Notes: generated by a model from the sequence alone, not told the origin. A stretch of 64,000 bases of DNA from Serratia liquefaciens (GCA_012719855.1 JAAXZN010000003.1:248001-312000); one strand, 5' to 3'; positions 1-8,065 are shown, counted from the stretch's first letter. Made by a program: numbers and translations.

Positions 1-429
1 ATCAGCGCGGAGAAAGGGGAGCTGTATCAGGTCGTTCGAACCCCACGAGGGCCGGGGATCCATGGTTTGCAGATCCCGGTATTTGGCCCGCTGGGACTGG
101 AGGGGGCCATCAGCCTGGGCGGCGAGCACATAGAGGCTTCCGCGCAAGTTAGGCTGGCGATGTCACTGGTGGGTACGGCGGCATTTTTCTCCGCGCGCCG
201 GCGGCTAGAAACCCCTGCAGATGGGACGATTGGCAAGCTGTCCGAGCGTGAGCGCGAAGTCCTGGCCTGGACGGCTGCCGGGCGTCGGCAGGCTGATATC
301 GCCGCCACGCTTGGGCTTTCCGAGCGGACCGTGGAGAACCATCTGCGCCGGATACGCCTGCGTCTGGGGGCGGCCACGACCGCCCAGGCGATAAGAATAG
401 CGATCCGCAAGGGTGAAATAGAAATCTGA
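1..429 (+). CDS. LuxR-family regulator, C-terminal part (5' end outside window)
   Basis: The reading frame is open from base 1, so the true start lies upstream; the internal TTG near base 67 is not a credible start. The visible 142 codons show the end of an N-terminal sensing domain (segment around GLQIPVFGPLGLEG, typical of LuxR autoinducer-binding domains) followed by a LuxR-type helix-turn-helix: LSEREREVLAWTAAGR, then ADIAATLGLSERTVENHLRR. Such proteins bind DNA as dimers, usually in response to an acyl-homoserine lactone. No partner luxI gene is visible in the window, so whether it is a quorum-sensing receptor or an orphan cannot be judged. The family is clear; the ligand is not. Confidence 0.85.
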   Translation: MSAEKGELYQVVRTPRGPGIHGLQIPVFGPLGLEGAISLGGEHIEASAQVRLAMSLVGTAAFFSARRRLETPADGTIGKLSEREREVLAWTAAGRRQADIAATLGLSERTVENHLRRIRLRLGAATTAQAIRIAIRKGEIEI

Positions 430-513
430 CGTCCAGAAAGACGATGTCATTCAGAGGGGGTAATAAAGCTCAACCCGCGCGAGCAGGCGTGGGCTGAGCT
501 GATTCAACGCGGT

Positions 514-747
514 TTATGGTTTCGCGTCACCGATATCCATCGGCCTTTGTTTACGAAGCAGGTGCAGCAGCAATGACACGCGCCGCTCTGTCCGTTCCGG
601 CGTGTCCGGTGGCAAGTTATAGCGCAGAGTGTAACGCTCATTTTTTTCATTGAAGAAATCGATCACAAGTACCGGGACCGAAGCACCCACCACTTTTCGA
701 TAGTTCAATGAGATGCCTGACAGCCTTCTATTCATTGAAACATCCAT
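514..747 (-). CDS. Small conserved-looking hypothetical protein (77 aa)
   Basis: This is a 77-residue soluble protein without a signal peptide or membrane segment. It begins 6 bp after the stop of the membrane protein gene to its right, so the two are almost certainly one operon. The middle has alternating hydrophobic residues (VPVLVIDFFNEKNERYTLRYNL), which suggests a small beta-rich fold, followed by a charged helix rich in Arg and Leu. I do not recognise a family. The tight operon spacing is the main reason to believe it is a real gene. Confidence 0.6.
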   Translation of the reverse strand: MDVSMNRRLSGISLNYRKVVGASVPVLVIDFFNEKNERYTLRYNLPPDTPERTERRVSLLLHLLRKQRPMDIGDAKP

Positions 748-753
748 TTTCCA

Positions 754-1692
754 TCAGCTCACAACCAGAGGACGCCGGGTTGACATGGCGATGCGGCCGA
801 TGCCAAAACTGAGCACCGCGCCCAGCAGCAGGATCAACAATGAACCCCATGCCGCGCGTGATACCTGTTTGGCCGCCACTTCTGCCGCTTCGCGGGCTTT
901 TTGCTCGGCCTGCTGATAAGCCTGGGCATAGTTGTCTACGATCTGGGTCGCTTCTGCACGGCTCTTGCCTGTACGGGCCGCCACGATATTCACCAGCGCA
1001 TCCTTATCTGCCGCATTCAGGGTAGGTTCACCGGATTGCTTGACGCGTTCAAACCATTGCTTGAGCTCTGCCGCCGCCTGGGTTGGGTCAGTGGCTGCAT
1101 CCGTAGCGGTGTGCTTACCATCAGCAGTGACGTTATCGCTCTTTTGTTCCAGCTTGGACGGGTCCAGTTCGGCCTTGCCGGTTTGCTTAAGAGTGGTGGT
1201 TAACTGGTTTTCCAAATTCCCCCAGTCCAGGCTGATGCCATTCTTGTCCAACTGCTGTTTGACGTTTTCGCCAATGCCCGGCGCTGCGGCCGCAATACCG
1301 TTGCCAGCCAGAGAGAGCCCCTTGCCGACGGCGGTACCGGCCAGACCGACCACGCCGCTCGCGACCGAAATCACCAGCCAGGTTGTCAGTAATGTGGTCA
1401 CTGCCCAGCTCAACAGACCATGCAAACCGCCACGGTTTGGCGCCGTTCTGCCGGCGACAAATGCACCAGCCGCCAGCGAGACCAGGGTAGTGACAAACAA
1501 CCAGATCCCGGTGCCCATGCCAAAGCCACTAAGAGGATTGCCCTCATGCAGCGGATCCACGGCCGAAGCGCCGATGGCCGTGCCCAGCACGCTAAGTATC
1601 AGATAGGTCACCAACGCCATGGCACTCCCGGCCAATACCGAACCCCATGAAACATGAAACGCAAAGCGATTGGATTCATAGACAGTGGTCAT
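754..1692 (-). CDS. Integral membrane protein with long periplasmic/cytoplasmic helical insert
   Basis: This is a 312-residue protein with three hydrophobic segments near the N-terminus (about residues 15-40, 62-82 and 92-118), a polar Gln/Lys/Asp/Ala-rich region of about 150 residues, and a fourth membrane segment near residues 283-302 ending in a short basic tail. Gly-rich helices (VASGVVGLAGTAVGKG) resemble uncharacterised PhnA-like/TIGR04086-like membrane proteins, but I cannot name a function. The gene is divergent from the PAS-LuxR regulator at 1928, and the 235 bp between them holds several inverted repeats and a decamer that recurs downstream of that regulator, suggesting shared control. 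Confidence 0.7.
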   Translation of the reverse strand: MTTVYESNRFAFHVSWGSVLAGSAMALVTYLILSVLGTAIGASAVDPLHEGNPLSGFGMGTGIWLFVTTLVSLAAGAFVAGRTAPNRGGLHGLLSWAVTTLLTTWLVISVASGVVGLAGTAVGKGLSLAGNGIAAAAPGIGENVKQQLDKNGISLDWGNLENQLTTTLKQTGKAELDPSKLEQKSDNVTADGKHTATDAATDPTQAAAELKQWFERVKQSGEPTLNAADKDALVNIVAARTGKSRAEATQIVDNYAQAYQQAEQKAREAAEVAAKQVSRAAWGSLLILLLGAVLSFGIGRIAMSTRRPLVVS

Positions 1693-1791
1693 TGTTATTC
1701 CTTATATTGACTAAACAAGTGGTTGTACGCACAGCACAAGGCCGCGCCGACAGAATCAGTCTGCCGCTTGGCACCACTGACCGTCCCGGTT

Positions 1792-1880
1792 CATTTGCAC
1801 CGATAAAGCTAGTGCATTCACACCCCGCGAATGCACCTGTTACGCACTATGCTGTTGGGAACAGTGCCACTATTTGGCAC
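1792..1880. promoter_or_regulatory. Cluster of operator-like repeats between divergent genes
   Basis: CATTTGCACC lies at 1792-1801. An 8 bp perfect inverted repeat (GTGCATTC at 1812-1819, GAATGCAC at 1829-1836, 9 nt spacer) and a second one (GTGCCA at 1864-1869, TGGCAC at 1875-1880) follow. All share a TGCA/GCAC core. The decamer recurs at 3425-3434 (minus) and 3507-3516 (plus). This arrangement fits binding sites for the adjacent PAS-LuxR regulator; that assignment is inference. Confidence 0.5.
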
Positions 1881-1927
1881 TTCGATCGCCGTCAGGCGGC
1901 CAGGCCACTTCGTCTTTTGGAGAAAAC

Positions 1928-3424
1928 ATGAGTCAGTCCATCCTTGCCAACGAAACTAACCGTAGCCAGCTACAACAGATCATCTCAGGGTTGTCCGAAG
2001 GGGTGATCCTGGCCGAGGTCGACCAGACCATTCTGTGGGCTAACGAGGCGGCACTGAGCATGCATGGGCTGAGTAAACTGAGTCAATTGGGGGCGACTGG
2101 TCGTGAGTATGGCGAGCGCTTTGCCTTGCGTTATCGCAACAATCACCCTTTGACGCCGGAACAGTATCCGATTAACCGGGTCGCCAACGGTGAAACCTTC
2201 AGCGACGTGCTGGTCGAGGTTCGGCCGGTCAATGAATCGGAATACCTGTGGGTTCACCGTTTACGCAGCCTGGTGATCACCGATGGTCAAGGGCAGCCTG
2301 AATTGCTGGTTTTGATCCTGAGCGACGCCACCGAGTGGGCCAGTGCCGAGCAGCGCTTCGAAAAGACCTTCAACGCCAACCCGGCACCGGCGGTGATCTG
2401 TAGCCTGAGCGACCTGCGCTATATCAAAGTCAATCAGGGGTTCCTCGATATGACGGGCTACACTCGCGATCAGGTGATGGGCACTTCGGTGTATGCGCTG
2501 GACGTGCTGGAACAGGCGGAGCGCAAGGAGCAGGCGGTGCAATTGCTGAGCGAAGGGGCGACCATTCCGCAGATGCAGGCCGAACTGAAACTGCCGGCCG
2601 GCGGAACCAAGCTGGTGATCGTCGCCGGCCAGCCGCTGGACATCAATGAAGAAGATTGCATGCTGTTTACCTTTACCGATCTCGAACCTCGTCGCAAGGC
2701 AGAGTCGGCGTTGCGCGAGAGTGAAGAGCGATTTGCCAAGTCCTTTCGTCTAAGTCCGGTGCCCACGCTGGTGTGCACGGCGGACAAGCAGCGGGTGCTG
2801 GATGTCAATGAAGCCTTTATGAAGACCACCGGCTACGCCGCCGAGGAGTTAATCGGCAAGACGGTCGAAGAGATCAATGTTATCGATGGGCAAGGGGAAT
2901 GCCGGCGCTTGTTTGCCACGTTGGAAAAAAACGGCAACGTCGAGAATCAGGATGTCAAAATACGCAAAAAGGGCAATGAAATCATAGACTGCGTGGCGTC
3001 AGCGGATGCCGTGAGCCTTCAGGATGCCCGCTGTTATCTCCTGGTATTGATGGATATTACCGAACGCAAACGTTCTGAGCTTGATCTGGTGGCTGCCATC
3101 GAAGAAGTGATGCAAGACGCTTCCTGGTTTAGCCAGACATTGCTCGAAAAACTAGCCAATGTGAAAAGTATCAATAAGCCTAACCTGGCGGGTTTTTCCT
3201 TCACCGATCTTACCGCCCGCGAGCGCGACGTATTGGGGTTGATTTGTGAGGGGCTGCCGGACAAAAAGATCGCCGCGCGCCTCAATCTTGCCCCAAATAC
3301 GGTGCGTAATCATGTGGCTACGGTCTATTCCAAACTCGATGTCCACAGCCGTAGCGAAGCCATCGTCTGGGCCAGAGAGCGGGGGCTGTTTGCCGGTGAA
3401 CGATCGTCCAAAAATGGAAAGTAG
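1928..3424 (+). CDS. PAS-domain LuxR-type transcriptional regulator
   Basis: The chosen ATG at 1928 follows a GGAG at 1919-1922; an in-frame ATG at 1874 has no ribosome site. The 498-residue protein has three consecutive PAS-like modules (roughly residues 10-120, 142-255 and 267-385; two open with similar RFxK(T/S)F segments and contain MTGYTRDQV- and TTGYAAEEL-type motifs), a linker helix, and a LuxR helix-turn-helix at about 427-487 (LTARERDVLGLICEG, KKIAARLNLAPNTVRNHV). PAS modules sense redox, light or small ligands; no receiver domain or kinase is present, so it probably acts as a one-component regulator. The same decamer flanks both ends of the gene, suggesting control of itself, the divergent membrane operon and the CsbD gene downstream. 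Confidence 0.88.
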   Translation: MSQSILANETNRSQLQQIISGLSEGVILAEVDQTILWANEAALSMHGLSKLSQLGATGREYGERFALRYRNNHPLTPEQYPINRVANGETFSDVLVEVRPVNESEYLWVHRLRSLVITDGQGQPELLVLILSDATEWASAEQRFEKTFNANPAPAVICSLSDLRYIKVNQGFLDMTGYTRDQVMGTSVYALDVLEQAERKEQAVQLLSEGATIPQMQAELKLPAGGTKLVIVAGQPLDINEEDCMLFTFTDLEPRRKAESALRESEERFAKSFRLSPVPTLVCTADKQRVLDVNEAFMKTTGYAAEELIGKTVEEINVIDGQGECRRLFATLEKNGNVENQDVKIRKKGNEIIDCVASADAVSLQDARCYLLVLMDITERKRSELDLVAAIEEVMQDASWFSQTLLEKLANVKSINKPNLAGFSFTDLTARERDVLGLICEGLPDKKIAARLNLAPNTVRNHVATVYSKLDVHSRSEAIVWARERGLFAGERSSKNGK

Positions 3425-3516
3425 GGTGCAAATGCACTGATCAATCCCCTGCAAATTGACCTTATGAGCGGTTCATCAACGGCTTACTATCGAGAGACAA
3501 GGTAGGCATTTGCACC
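3425..3516. promoter_or_regulatory. Two further copies of the CATTTGCACC decamer ahead of the csbD-like gene
   Basis: CATTTGCACC occurs on the minus strand at 3425-3434, where it is part of the palindrome GTGCAAATGCAC (3426-3437), and on the plus strand at 3507-3516. The second copy lies 38 bp before the ATG at 3555. With the copy at 1792 this makes three exact decamers around one regulator gene. Confidence 0.5.
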
Positions 3517-3554
3517 AGGCAAGTGCCGAAACAAACCTCACACAGGAGTGCAGA

Positions 3555-3806
3555 ATGAACAGCGACAAAATCAACGGCGTGATGGATAAAGTGGTAGGCA
3601 AGGCGCAGGAAGTGGCCGGTGATGTTACCGGCGATGAGCGTTTGCAGGCTGAGGGATCTACCCGCTATGTTGCCGGTGCGTTACAAGAAAAATATGGCGA
3701 TGCTGTCAGCTGCGTCAGCGATCTGGTCAAGAAGAAACCCCTCACTACGGTAGCGATTTTTGCCGGCGTGAGCCTGTTGGCGGGCCTGCTGCTACGTCGC
3801 CGCTGA
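3555..3806 (+). CDS. CsbD-like stress protein with C-terminal membrane anchor
   Basis: The ATG at 3555 follows AGGAG at 3544-3548. The 83-residue product begins with a CsbD-type repeat (NSDKINGVMDKVVGKAQEVA, GDVTGDERLQAEG) and ends with a hydrophobic helix, TTVAIFAGVSLLAGLLLRRR, like the C-terminal anchor of ElaB/YqjD-type inner-membrane proteins. CsbD-family proteins are abundant general-stress proteins of unknown mechanism. The upstream decamers suggest expression is set by the neighbouring PAS-LuxR protein. The family call is firm and the function is not known. Confidence 0.85.
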   Translation: MNSDKINGVMDKVVGKAQEVAGDVTGDERLQAEGSTRYVAGALQEKYGDAVSCVSDLVKKKPLTTVAIFAGVSLLAGLLLRRR

Positions 3807-4155
3807 GGCTGTGGATTGACTGACTAACGCAAATAAACCACTGCCTGACTCGCCCGCATCCTGCGGGCGAATGCTTTCCCCGCACCGCTGCACATTGTAT
3901 TTTGTGACAAAAAAGCCTCTTTTACTCCCCTTCGTTTTTTGCGTCTGAGCCATAGGTTCTATATATTTATTAACAGGCACTGAATAAAGATGCGAATATC
4001 AGCCCGCATTGTGCATCAGTGGCCAGTATAATCAGTTTGCAAAGATGTTGACGGAACATGTGCTTCCGGGAGCAGAGTAAAGGTCAGTGAGGAACCTATT
4101 GCCTCTTGATGTTGCAACCGAGCAGACAACGACTCACAGGTTACGAGGAACTATC
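3807..4155. other. Intergenic region with one GC-rich hairpin
   Basis: This is a 349 bp gap. A perfect hairpin with 9 bp arms and a 3 nt loop (TCGCCCGCA / TGCGGGCGA, 3850-3870) lies 43 bp after the csbD-like stop and probably ends or protects that transcript, although it lacks a clean T-run. The rest is AT-rich and presumably holds the promoter of the cupin gene. I see no gene in it. Confidence 0.5.
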
Positions 4156-4473
4156 ATGCATAAAAGAACACTGGCGTCATTGCACTACGATAAAATGCCT
4201 TACGATGGGGTGTATTACCATATTCTGAAACGCGAGGCACATGGGCACACGGCGCTGTTGAAACTTGATGCTGGCAGTCACCAGTCAGCCCGCCTGCATC
4301 CGGGCTGGGTCAAACTGATGGTCCTGTCCGGTGAGCTTAAGATCGGCGATCAAACCCTGCAGTCCCATGAAATGTTTATGATCCCGGCCAATACCGCCTA
4401 TACCGTGGATGCTCTCACAGAGGTTTACTGTCTCGCCATTTCCGAACTGGATGGCGTGGAATTGGCCCGCTAA
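4156..4473 (+). CDS. Small single-domain cupin protein
   Basis: The ATG at 4156 is preceded by GAGGAA at 4145-4150; a longer frame from 4087 has no ribosome site. The 105-residue protein is a single cupin barrel: an entry strand with HTALLKLDAGSHQSARLHPGW, a turn GELKIGDQTLQSHEMFMIPANTAYTVDA and a closing strand. Compared with ChrR-type cupins the metal-binding histidines are only partly present (His in HPGW, none in the second motif), so it may bind a small molecule without a metal. It stands alone between unrelated genes. No specific substrate can be assigned. Confidence 0.7.
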   Translation: MHKRTLASLHYDKMPYDGVYYHILKREAHGHTALLKLDAGSHQSARLHPGWVKLMVLSGELKIGDQTLQSHEMFMIPANTAYTVDALTEVYCLAISELDGVELAR

Positions 4474-4838
4474 TTCTTTTTCTGCCAGCCTGCCGAACAC
4501 CGTGCGCAGGCGACGATCCCACTCTATTTTTTAGACCTGTCTATCACGGGCCAACCTTGTTGGCCCATCAACGGGTGCTATCTGGAAGAGAGCAAGTTAT
4601 AAAATCAGGTGACGTTGTCACTATTTTTTTGAGTTATGTTAAATAGGTAGGGGTTCACTTTATTGCCTACGACCAATTAGCCATGGCAACAAAGCATGCT
4701 GCGCGTTACAGTTAATGGAATGCCGATACGTTGGTGGATTTAAGCTCGGGTTAACTACGCGATTTGGCGAAGTCTGCAAGGTAGATGTAGCTAATTTATT
4801 TCAGATTTCACGTAGCGCGATCAAAAAAGGAGGGCATT
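4474..4838. other. Intergenic region with hairpin and start of a direct repeat
   Basis: This is a 365 bp gap. A hairpin GGGCCAA/TTGGCCC (4548-4566, 5 nt loop) may terminate the cupin transcript. The right end contains the first copy of a 26 bp direct repeat (4801-4826). A frame from 4715 overlaps the next gene and has no ribosome site, so I do not call it. Confidence 0.45.
4801..4826 (+). repeat. 26 bp direct repeat, copy 1
   Basis: The core TTCACGTAGCGCGATCAAAA is at 4807-4826. The repeat extends left by six bases with one mismatch compared with copy 2 at 5267-5292. It ends two bases before the ribosome-binding site of the gene at 4839. Confidence 0.8.
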
Positions 4839-5222
4839 TTGACCGATTCCAGACAGCTTCTACCGGTGATCCAGTCACTGGAGTGTCAGCTTCATTCGCC
4901 AGCAATACGCAACAATGTGAAGGCCGTTGACGAATTACTGCATGTGGATTTTGAAGAAATTGGTCGTTCAGGACAATGCTATAACCGGCAGCAAACCGTT
5001 ACGGCGCTTGAAAGAGAAAGCAGCCAGGTTTCAATTCTCGCTGAAGAGTTCAAACTGTCCATCATTTCTCACGGCACAGTATTGCTTACATACCGAAGTT
5101 TTCAACGTGACGCTGATGGCGGGATTAGCCGACACGCGCTGCGATCGTCACTATGGTTGTTATCAGATAATCGCTGGCAGATACGGTTTCATCAGGCTAC
5201 GCCAGCGGAGGATTCTCGGTGA
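4839..5222 (+). CDS. DUF4440 / NTF2-like small protein
   Basis: The start is TTG at 4839, chosen because a strong GGAGGG lies at 4829-4834. The 127-residue product has the pattern of DUF4440 SnoaL/NTF2-like cone proteins: an N-terminal helix (VIQSLECQLHSPAIR), a DELLHVDFEEIGRSG strand-turn, a helix with QTVTALERE, and C-terminal strands ending in SDNRWQIRFHQATP. This fold serves as a ligand pocket in many unrelated enzymes, and nothing identifies a substrate. The gene sits between two copies of a direct repeat, which hints that it or its neighbour arrived by recombination. Confidence 0.7.
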   Translation: MTDSRQLLPVIQSLECQLHSPAIRNNVKAVDELLHVDFEEIGRSGQCYNRQQTVTALERESSQVSILAEEFKLSIISHGTVLLTYRSFQRDADGGISRHALRSSLWLLSDNRWQIRFHQATPAEDSR

Positions 5223-5266
5223 GACCGCGCCAATAAATGGCGGGGGAAAATTGGCGGGGAAAATCA

Positions 5267-5292
5267 TCAGAATTCACGTAGCGCGATCAAAA
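5267..5292 (+). repeat. 26 bp direct repeat, copy 2
   Basis: This matches 4801-4826 at 25 of 26 positions (the sixth base is A instead of T). It lies 16 bp before the ATG of the next gene, the same kind of position that copy 1 occupies relative to its gene. Confidence 0.8.
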
Positions 5293-5308
5293 TGAAGTAA
5301 GGAAAAGG

Positions 5309-5821
5309 ATGATGTTTAATAAAGGCAGGCCGAAAATGCTTTTTCGCAGGGAGAACACCACGGCAAGAGGAGCAATCCGCCATGGTGGTGAATACCGCTG
5401 GGAGCGCCATAAGAAACAGGCAATTGATGAAAATTTGCCGATGCGAGAAGGTATGCACGGCAGAATTCAGCAAGGCATCGATTACACACCTTTGTTTAAG
5501 TTTTTGTTGAGTAACGTTGGGCAACCGTGGGTTGATGTACATCGTGAAGCGATCGGTCGACTAGACAAGGAAGAGCCGATATTTTATTTAGTTGCCGTAC
5601 TGCGTAAAGATTGGCACAGCTATGTATGTTGTGGAGAATCGAGTTACTACAGCGGGCTTTGCATTGATGAGCAAGGATTGCTGCAGAAGGTTAATCCTGA
5701 ATTCACAGCCGAAGACGTACCAGTACGATGCCGTTGTTGTACGTATACATTTAATGGTGAACGAGTACCAGTAACTGAAAAGAACTGGCTAAAACCTTAC
5801 GAAGAGGAAAACTGGGAATGA
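5309..5821 (+). CDS. Hypothetical protein with C-terminal Cys cluster
   Basis: This 170-residue soluble protein starts at an ATGATG preceded by AAGGAAAAGG. It is rich in Arg and Glu at the N-terminus (KMLFRRENTTARGAIRHGG), has a middle section with FKFLLSNVGQPWVDVHREAIG, and ends with CRCCTYTFNG, plus an earlier CCGESSYYSGL, which could make a metal site. I recall similar proteins near polymorphic-toxin or Rhs loci in enterobacteria, but cannot confirm an immunity function and no toxin gene is visible here. A frame of about 30 codons opens at its stop codon and then dies, perhaps the remnant of a following gene. Confidence 0.6.
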   Translation: MMFNKGRPKMLFRRENTTARGAIRHGGEYRWERHKKQAIDENLPMREGMHGRIQQGIDYTPLFKFLLSNVGQPWVDVHREAIGRLDKEEPIFYLVAVLRKDWHSYVCCGESSYYSGLCIDEQGLLQKVNPEFTAEDVPVRCRCCTYTFNGERVPVTEKNWLKPYEEENWE

Positions 5822-6348
5822 TGATGACCGAACCTGTTTTACACAGAGCAAAAACCTGGGGGCGGGCAGTTAGGCTAAGGATATCGGTTATCCCAACATT
5901 CGATTTAACATAATATACATTATGCGCACCAAGGTGGCTCTACGTAGAATCTGAGCTTTTGGGCTGTGCCATGGCTTTTATTAATATCCCGTTCAGCCAG
6001 TGCTTTTTGCTTAAGCCCATGCTGATTCAAACAATCAATGTCTTCGGTCGCCATATCTACGCCACGAAAACCAAACTCACATTGAATTCTTCTGACCGGT
6101 TTTGTCACAGTCCATCACTGCAACTCTTGAGCCCGTGTGTCCCGGAACAAATTACCTTCTTCACGCACAGGACTATGTGCAGTTCTTATCTTGGTGATTG
6201 TGCATCAAAAATTGTGACCTGCTGTTTTGGGATACAACGACACCCATGACTGACGCACTCACTTATGATTCAACGAAACAGGAACAGCTTCAGAACGCTT
6301 ACTGGATAAACAGCAATTCTGGGATCAGAGTATCCAGTCGTGCAGCAT
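5822..6348. other. Gene-poor accessory region
   Basis: This is 527 bp without a confident gene. A 30-codon frame starting with MMTEPVL overlaps the previous stop and ends near 5913. A minus-strand frame (5920-6108) is the only other candidate and is listed separately at low confidence. The composition is AT-richer than the flanks, fitting a degraded or acquired patch. Confidence 0.45.
5920..6108 (-). CDS. Doubtful small ORF, possibly a gene fragment
   Basis: This is a 62-codon frame beginning with GTG and no clear ribosome site. Its translation (for example CEFGFRGVDMATEDIDCLNQ and HGTAQKLRFYVEPPW) looks protein-like and avoids the low complexity of random frames, but I cannot name a family. 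It could be the 3' remnant of a longer, decayed gene. Confidence 0.25.
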   Translation of the reverse strand: MTKPVRRIQCEFGFRGVDMATEDIDCLNQHGLKQKALAERDINKSHGTAQKLRFYVEPPWCA

Positions 6349-6747
6349 TCACCGTGACATTGTCACCTTAACAGAGCTGTTTATTTCTGAGCATATGCCC
6401 TGCAATCCCGATTCCTTCAGTTTGCGCTTGGTGTCCATCAGAGTTTCCCGCTGGCTACCCAGCGTCGCCATCATGCGTTCAATCTCCTCAAGCCGTGCAT
6501 CAAGATTCTGCATAAGGCTGTCCTGGTACGCCATACCTTCCAGCGACAGCACGCCGCGGATCGTATCCAGTGCAAAACCAAGATTTTGTCCGATCTGGAT
6601 AAGATGTAAACGCTCCAGCGAGGCCTCGCTATAAACACGGTATCCGTTAGCGCTGCGCGATGCTTTAGGCAATAAGCCCTGTTGCTCATAGTAACGTATG
6701 GCCGATGCGGCGATTCCCGATCGCTCTGCCAATTCCCCTATTTTCAT
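6349..6747 (-). CDS. MerR-family transcriptional regulator
   Basis: The 132-residue protein opens with the MerR winged-helix signature: MKIGELAERSGIAASAIRYY, then GLLPKASRSANGYRVYSE, followed by a dimerisation coiled coil (about residues 80-112). Only one Cys is seen (in GICSEIN), so it lacks the SoxR iron-sulfur Cys set and the Cys pairs of metal sensors; a small organic or electrophilic effector is more likely. It is divergent from an old-yellow-enzyme gene, and between them is a promoter with the long 19 bp spacer that MerR proteins untwist, so that gene is the probable target. Confidence 0.88.
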   Translation of the reverse strand: MKIGELAERSGIAASAIRYYEQQGLLPKASRSANGYRVYSEASLERLHLIQIGQNLGFALDTIRGVLSLEGMAYQDSLMQNLDARLEEIERMMATLGSQRETLMDTKRKLKESGLQGICSEINSSVKVTMSR

Positions 6748-6752
6748 TTCGC

Positions 6753-6783
6753 TTGACCTTAAAGTTAACTTTAAACTTAGTAT
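6753..6783 (+). promoter_or_regulatory. MerR-type promoter/operator of the flavin oxidoreductase
   Basis: A -35 TTGACC (6753-6758) and a -10 TAGTAT (6778-6783) are separated by 19 bp. The spacer opens with a perfect 16 bp palindrome, TTAAAGTTAACTTTAA (6759-6774). The long spacer with a centred palindrome is the classical MerR-activated architecture. Confidence 0.85.
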
Positions 6784-6815
6784 ACACGGATTCTCTTTTT
6801 GATTAAGGATCCGCC

Positions 6816-8042
6816 ATGATGTTCACCCCGCTCACCCTGCCCAACGGCAGCATCCTTCCCAACCGCCTGGCAAAAGCCGCGATGGAAGAAAACATGGCTG
6901 ACGTCGGCCAAGTGCCTGGCCCGGCATTGCATCGTCTATATCAGCGCTGGGCGCAAGGTGGTGTTGGTTTGATCATTACCGGCAATGTCATGATCGACGG
7001 CCGTGCAATGACCGGACCCGGTGGCGTGGCACTTGAGGCAAATACCCCGCTGGCCCCCTTTAAGGTTTGGGCTAAATCCGCACGCCAGAACGGTACGCAG
7101 GTCTGGATGCAGATAAACCATCCGGGCCGCCAGGTCATGGCCAGTATGGGTGGCGAAGCCTGGGCGCCGTCGGCGGTTCCAGTGGAAATGGGTAAGCACA
7201 GCAAGTTATTCGCACAGCCGACGGCCATGAGCCAAGCGCAGATCGATGAGGTGATCGAACGTTTTGCTGCCACTGCTTATGCTGCTGAACAGGCTGGGTT
7301 CACTGGCGTACAGATCCACGCAGCACACGGCTATCTGCTTTCTCAGTTTTTGTCTCCCTTGACCAATAAACGTGGCGATCAATGGGGCGGCAACCTCGCT
7401 AACCGCGCTCGCTTGCTGTTAGACGTCGTACGAGCCGTGCGTGAACGTGTCTCGCCTGGCTTTTGCGTTTCGATTAAGCTGAACTCGGCAGATTTTCAGC
7501 GTGGCGGCTTCTCTGAAGAGGATGCGCAACAAGTGATTTTGTTGCTGAATGACTTGCCTGTCGACCTGATTGAACTGTCGGGCGGCAGCTACGAAAGCCC
7601 GGCGATGCAGGGCAACGCCGCTGATGGCCGGACATTGGCGCGCGAAGCCTATTTTTTGGAGTTTGCCCGCGATCTGGCCGCCATTGCGCACATGCCGGTA
7701 ATGACGACGGGTGGAATTGCCCGCAAATCCGTGGCGCAACAGGTGCTGGACAGCGGCGTCGCCGTGGCGGGAATCGCAACAGCCATGGCGCAAATTCCTG
7801 ACCTGCCGCTCCAGTGGAAAGCCGGCAATGAACCTTATGCGCTGCCAAAACCGGTAAAGTGGAAAAATAAAACCATGGCCGCCCTGGCGCGAATGGCTGT
7901 AATCACGCGCCGCCTGCGTGCACTGGGTGAAGGGCGTACTCGCGCCAGCCGTTATTCGCCACTGTTTACATTAATCGCCAGCCAGTTACGTACCAAACGC
8001 ATCACCCGTCGTTATCGTGAATGGCGCCAACAGCGGGCCTAA
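6816..8042 (+). CDS. Old-yellow-enzyme family NADH:flavin oxidoreductase
   Basis: The 408-residue protein is a TIM-barrel FMN enzyme. Visible signatures are the start (FTPLTLPNGSILPNRLAKAA), QINHPGRQV, the active-site GVQIHAAHGYLLSQFLSPL, and the substrate/FMN segment KRGDQWGGNLANRARLL. The length matches single-domain members without the extra iron-sulfur/FAD half of dienoyl-CoA reductase. These enzymes reduce activated C=C bonds, quinones or nitro compounds in the cytoplasm with NAD(P)H. The divergent MerR gene and its promoter suggest induction by an electrophile or a related small molecule. The exact substrate is unknown. Confidence 0.88.
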   Translation: MMFTPLTLPNGSILPNRLAKAAMEENMADVGQVPGPALHRLYQRWAQGGVGLIITGNVMIDGRAMTGPGGVALEANTPLAPFKVWAKSARQNGTQVWMQINHPGRQVMASMGGEAWAPSAVPVEMGKHSKLFAQPTAMSQAQIDEVIERFAATAYAAEQAGFTGVQIHAAHGYLLSQFLSPLTNKRGDQWGGNLANRARLLLDVVRAVRERVSPGFCVSIKLNSADFQRGGFSEEDAQQVILLLNDLPVDLIELSGGSYESPAMQGNAADGRTLAREAYFLEFARDLAAIAHMPVMTTGGIARKSVAQQVLDSGVAVAGIATAMAQIPDLPLQWKAGNEPYALPKPVKWKNKTMAALARMAVITRRLRALGEGRTRASRYSPLFTLIASQLRTKRITRRYREWRQQRA

Positions 8043-8065
8043 GCCATCACGTTACGAGCGCCCTG

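Noticed and set aside
4715..4930. Plus-strand frame of 71 codons
   Set aside because: It overlaps the DUF4440 gene in another frame, and contains the direct repeat; no ribosome site.
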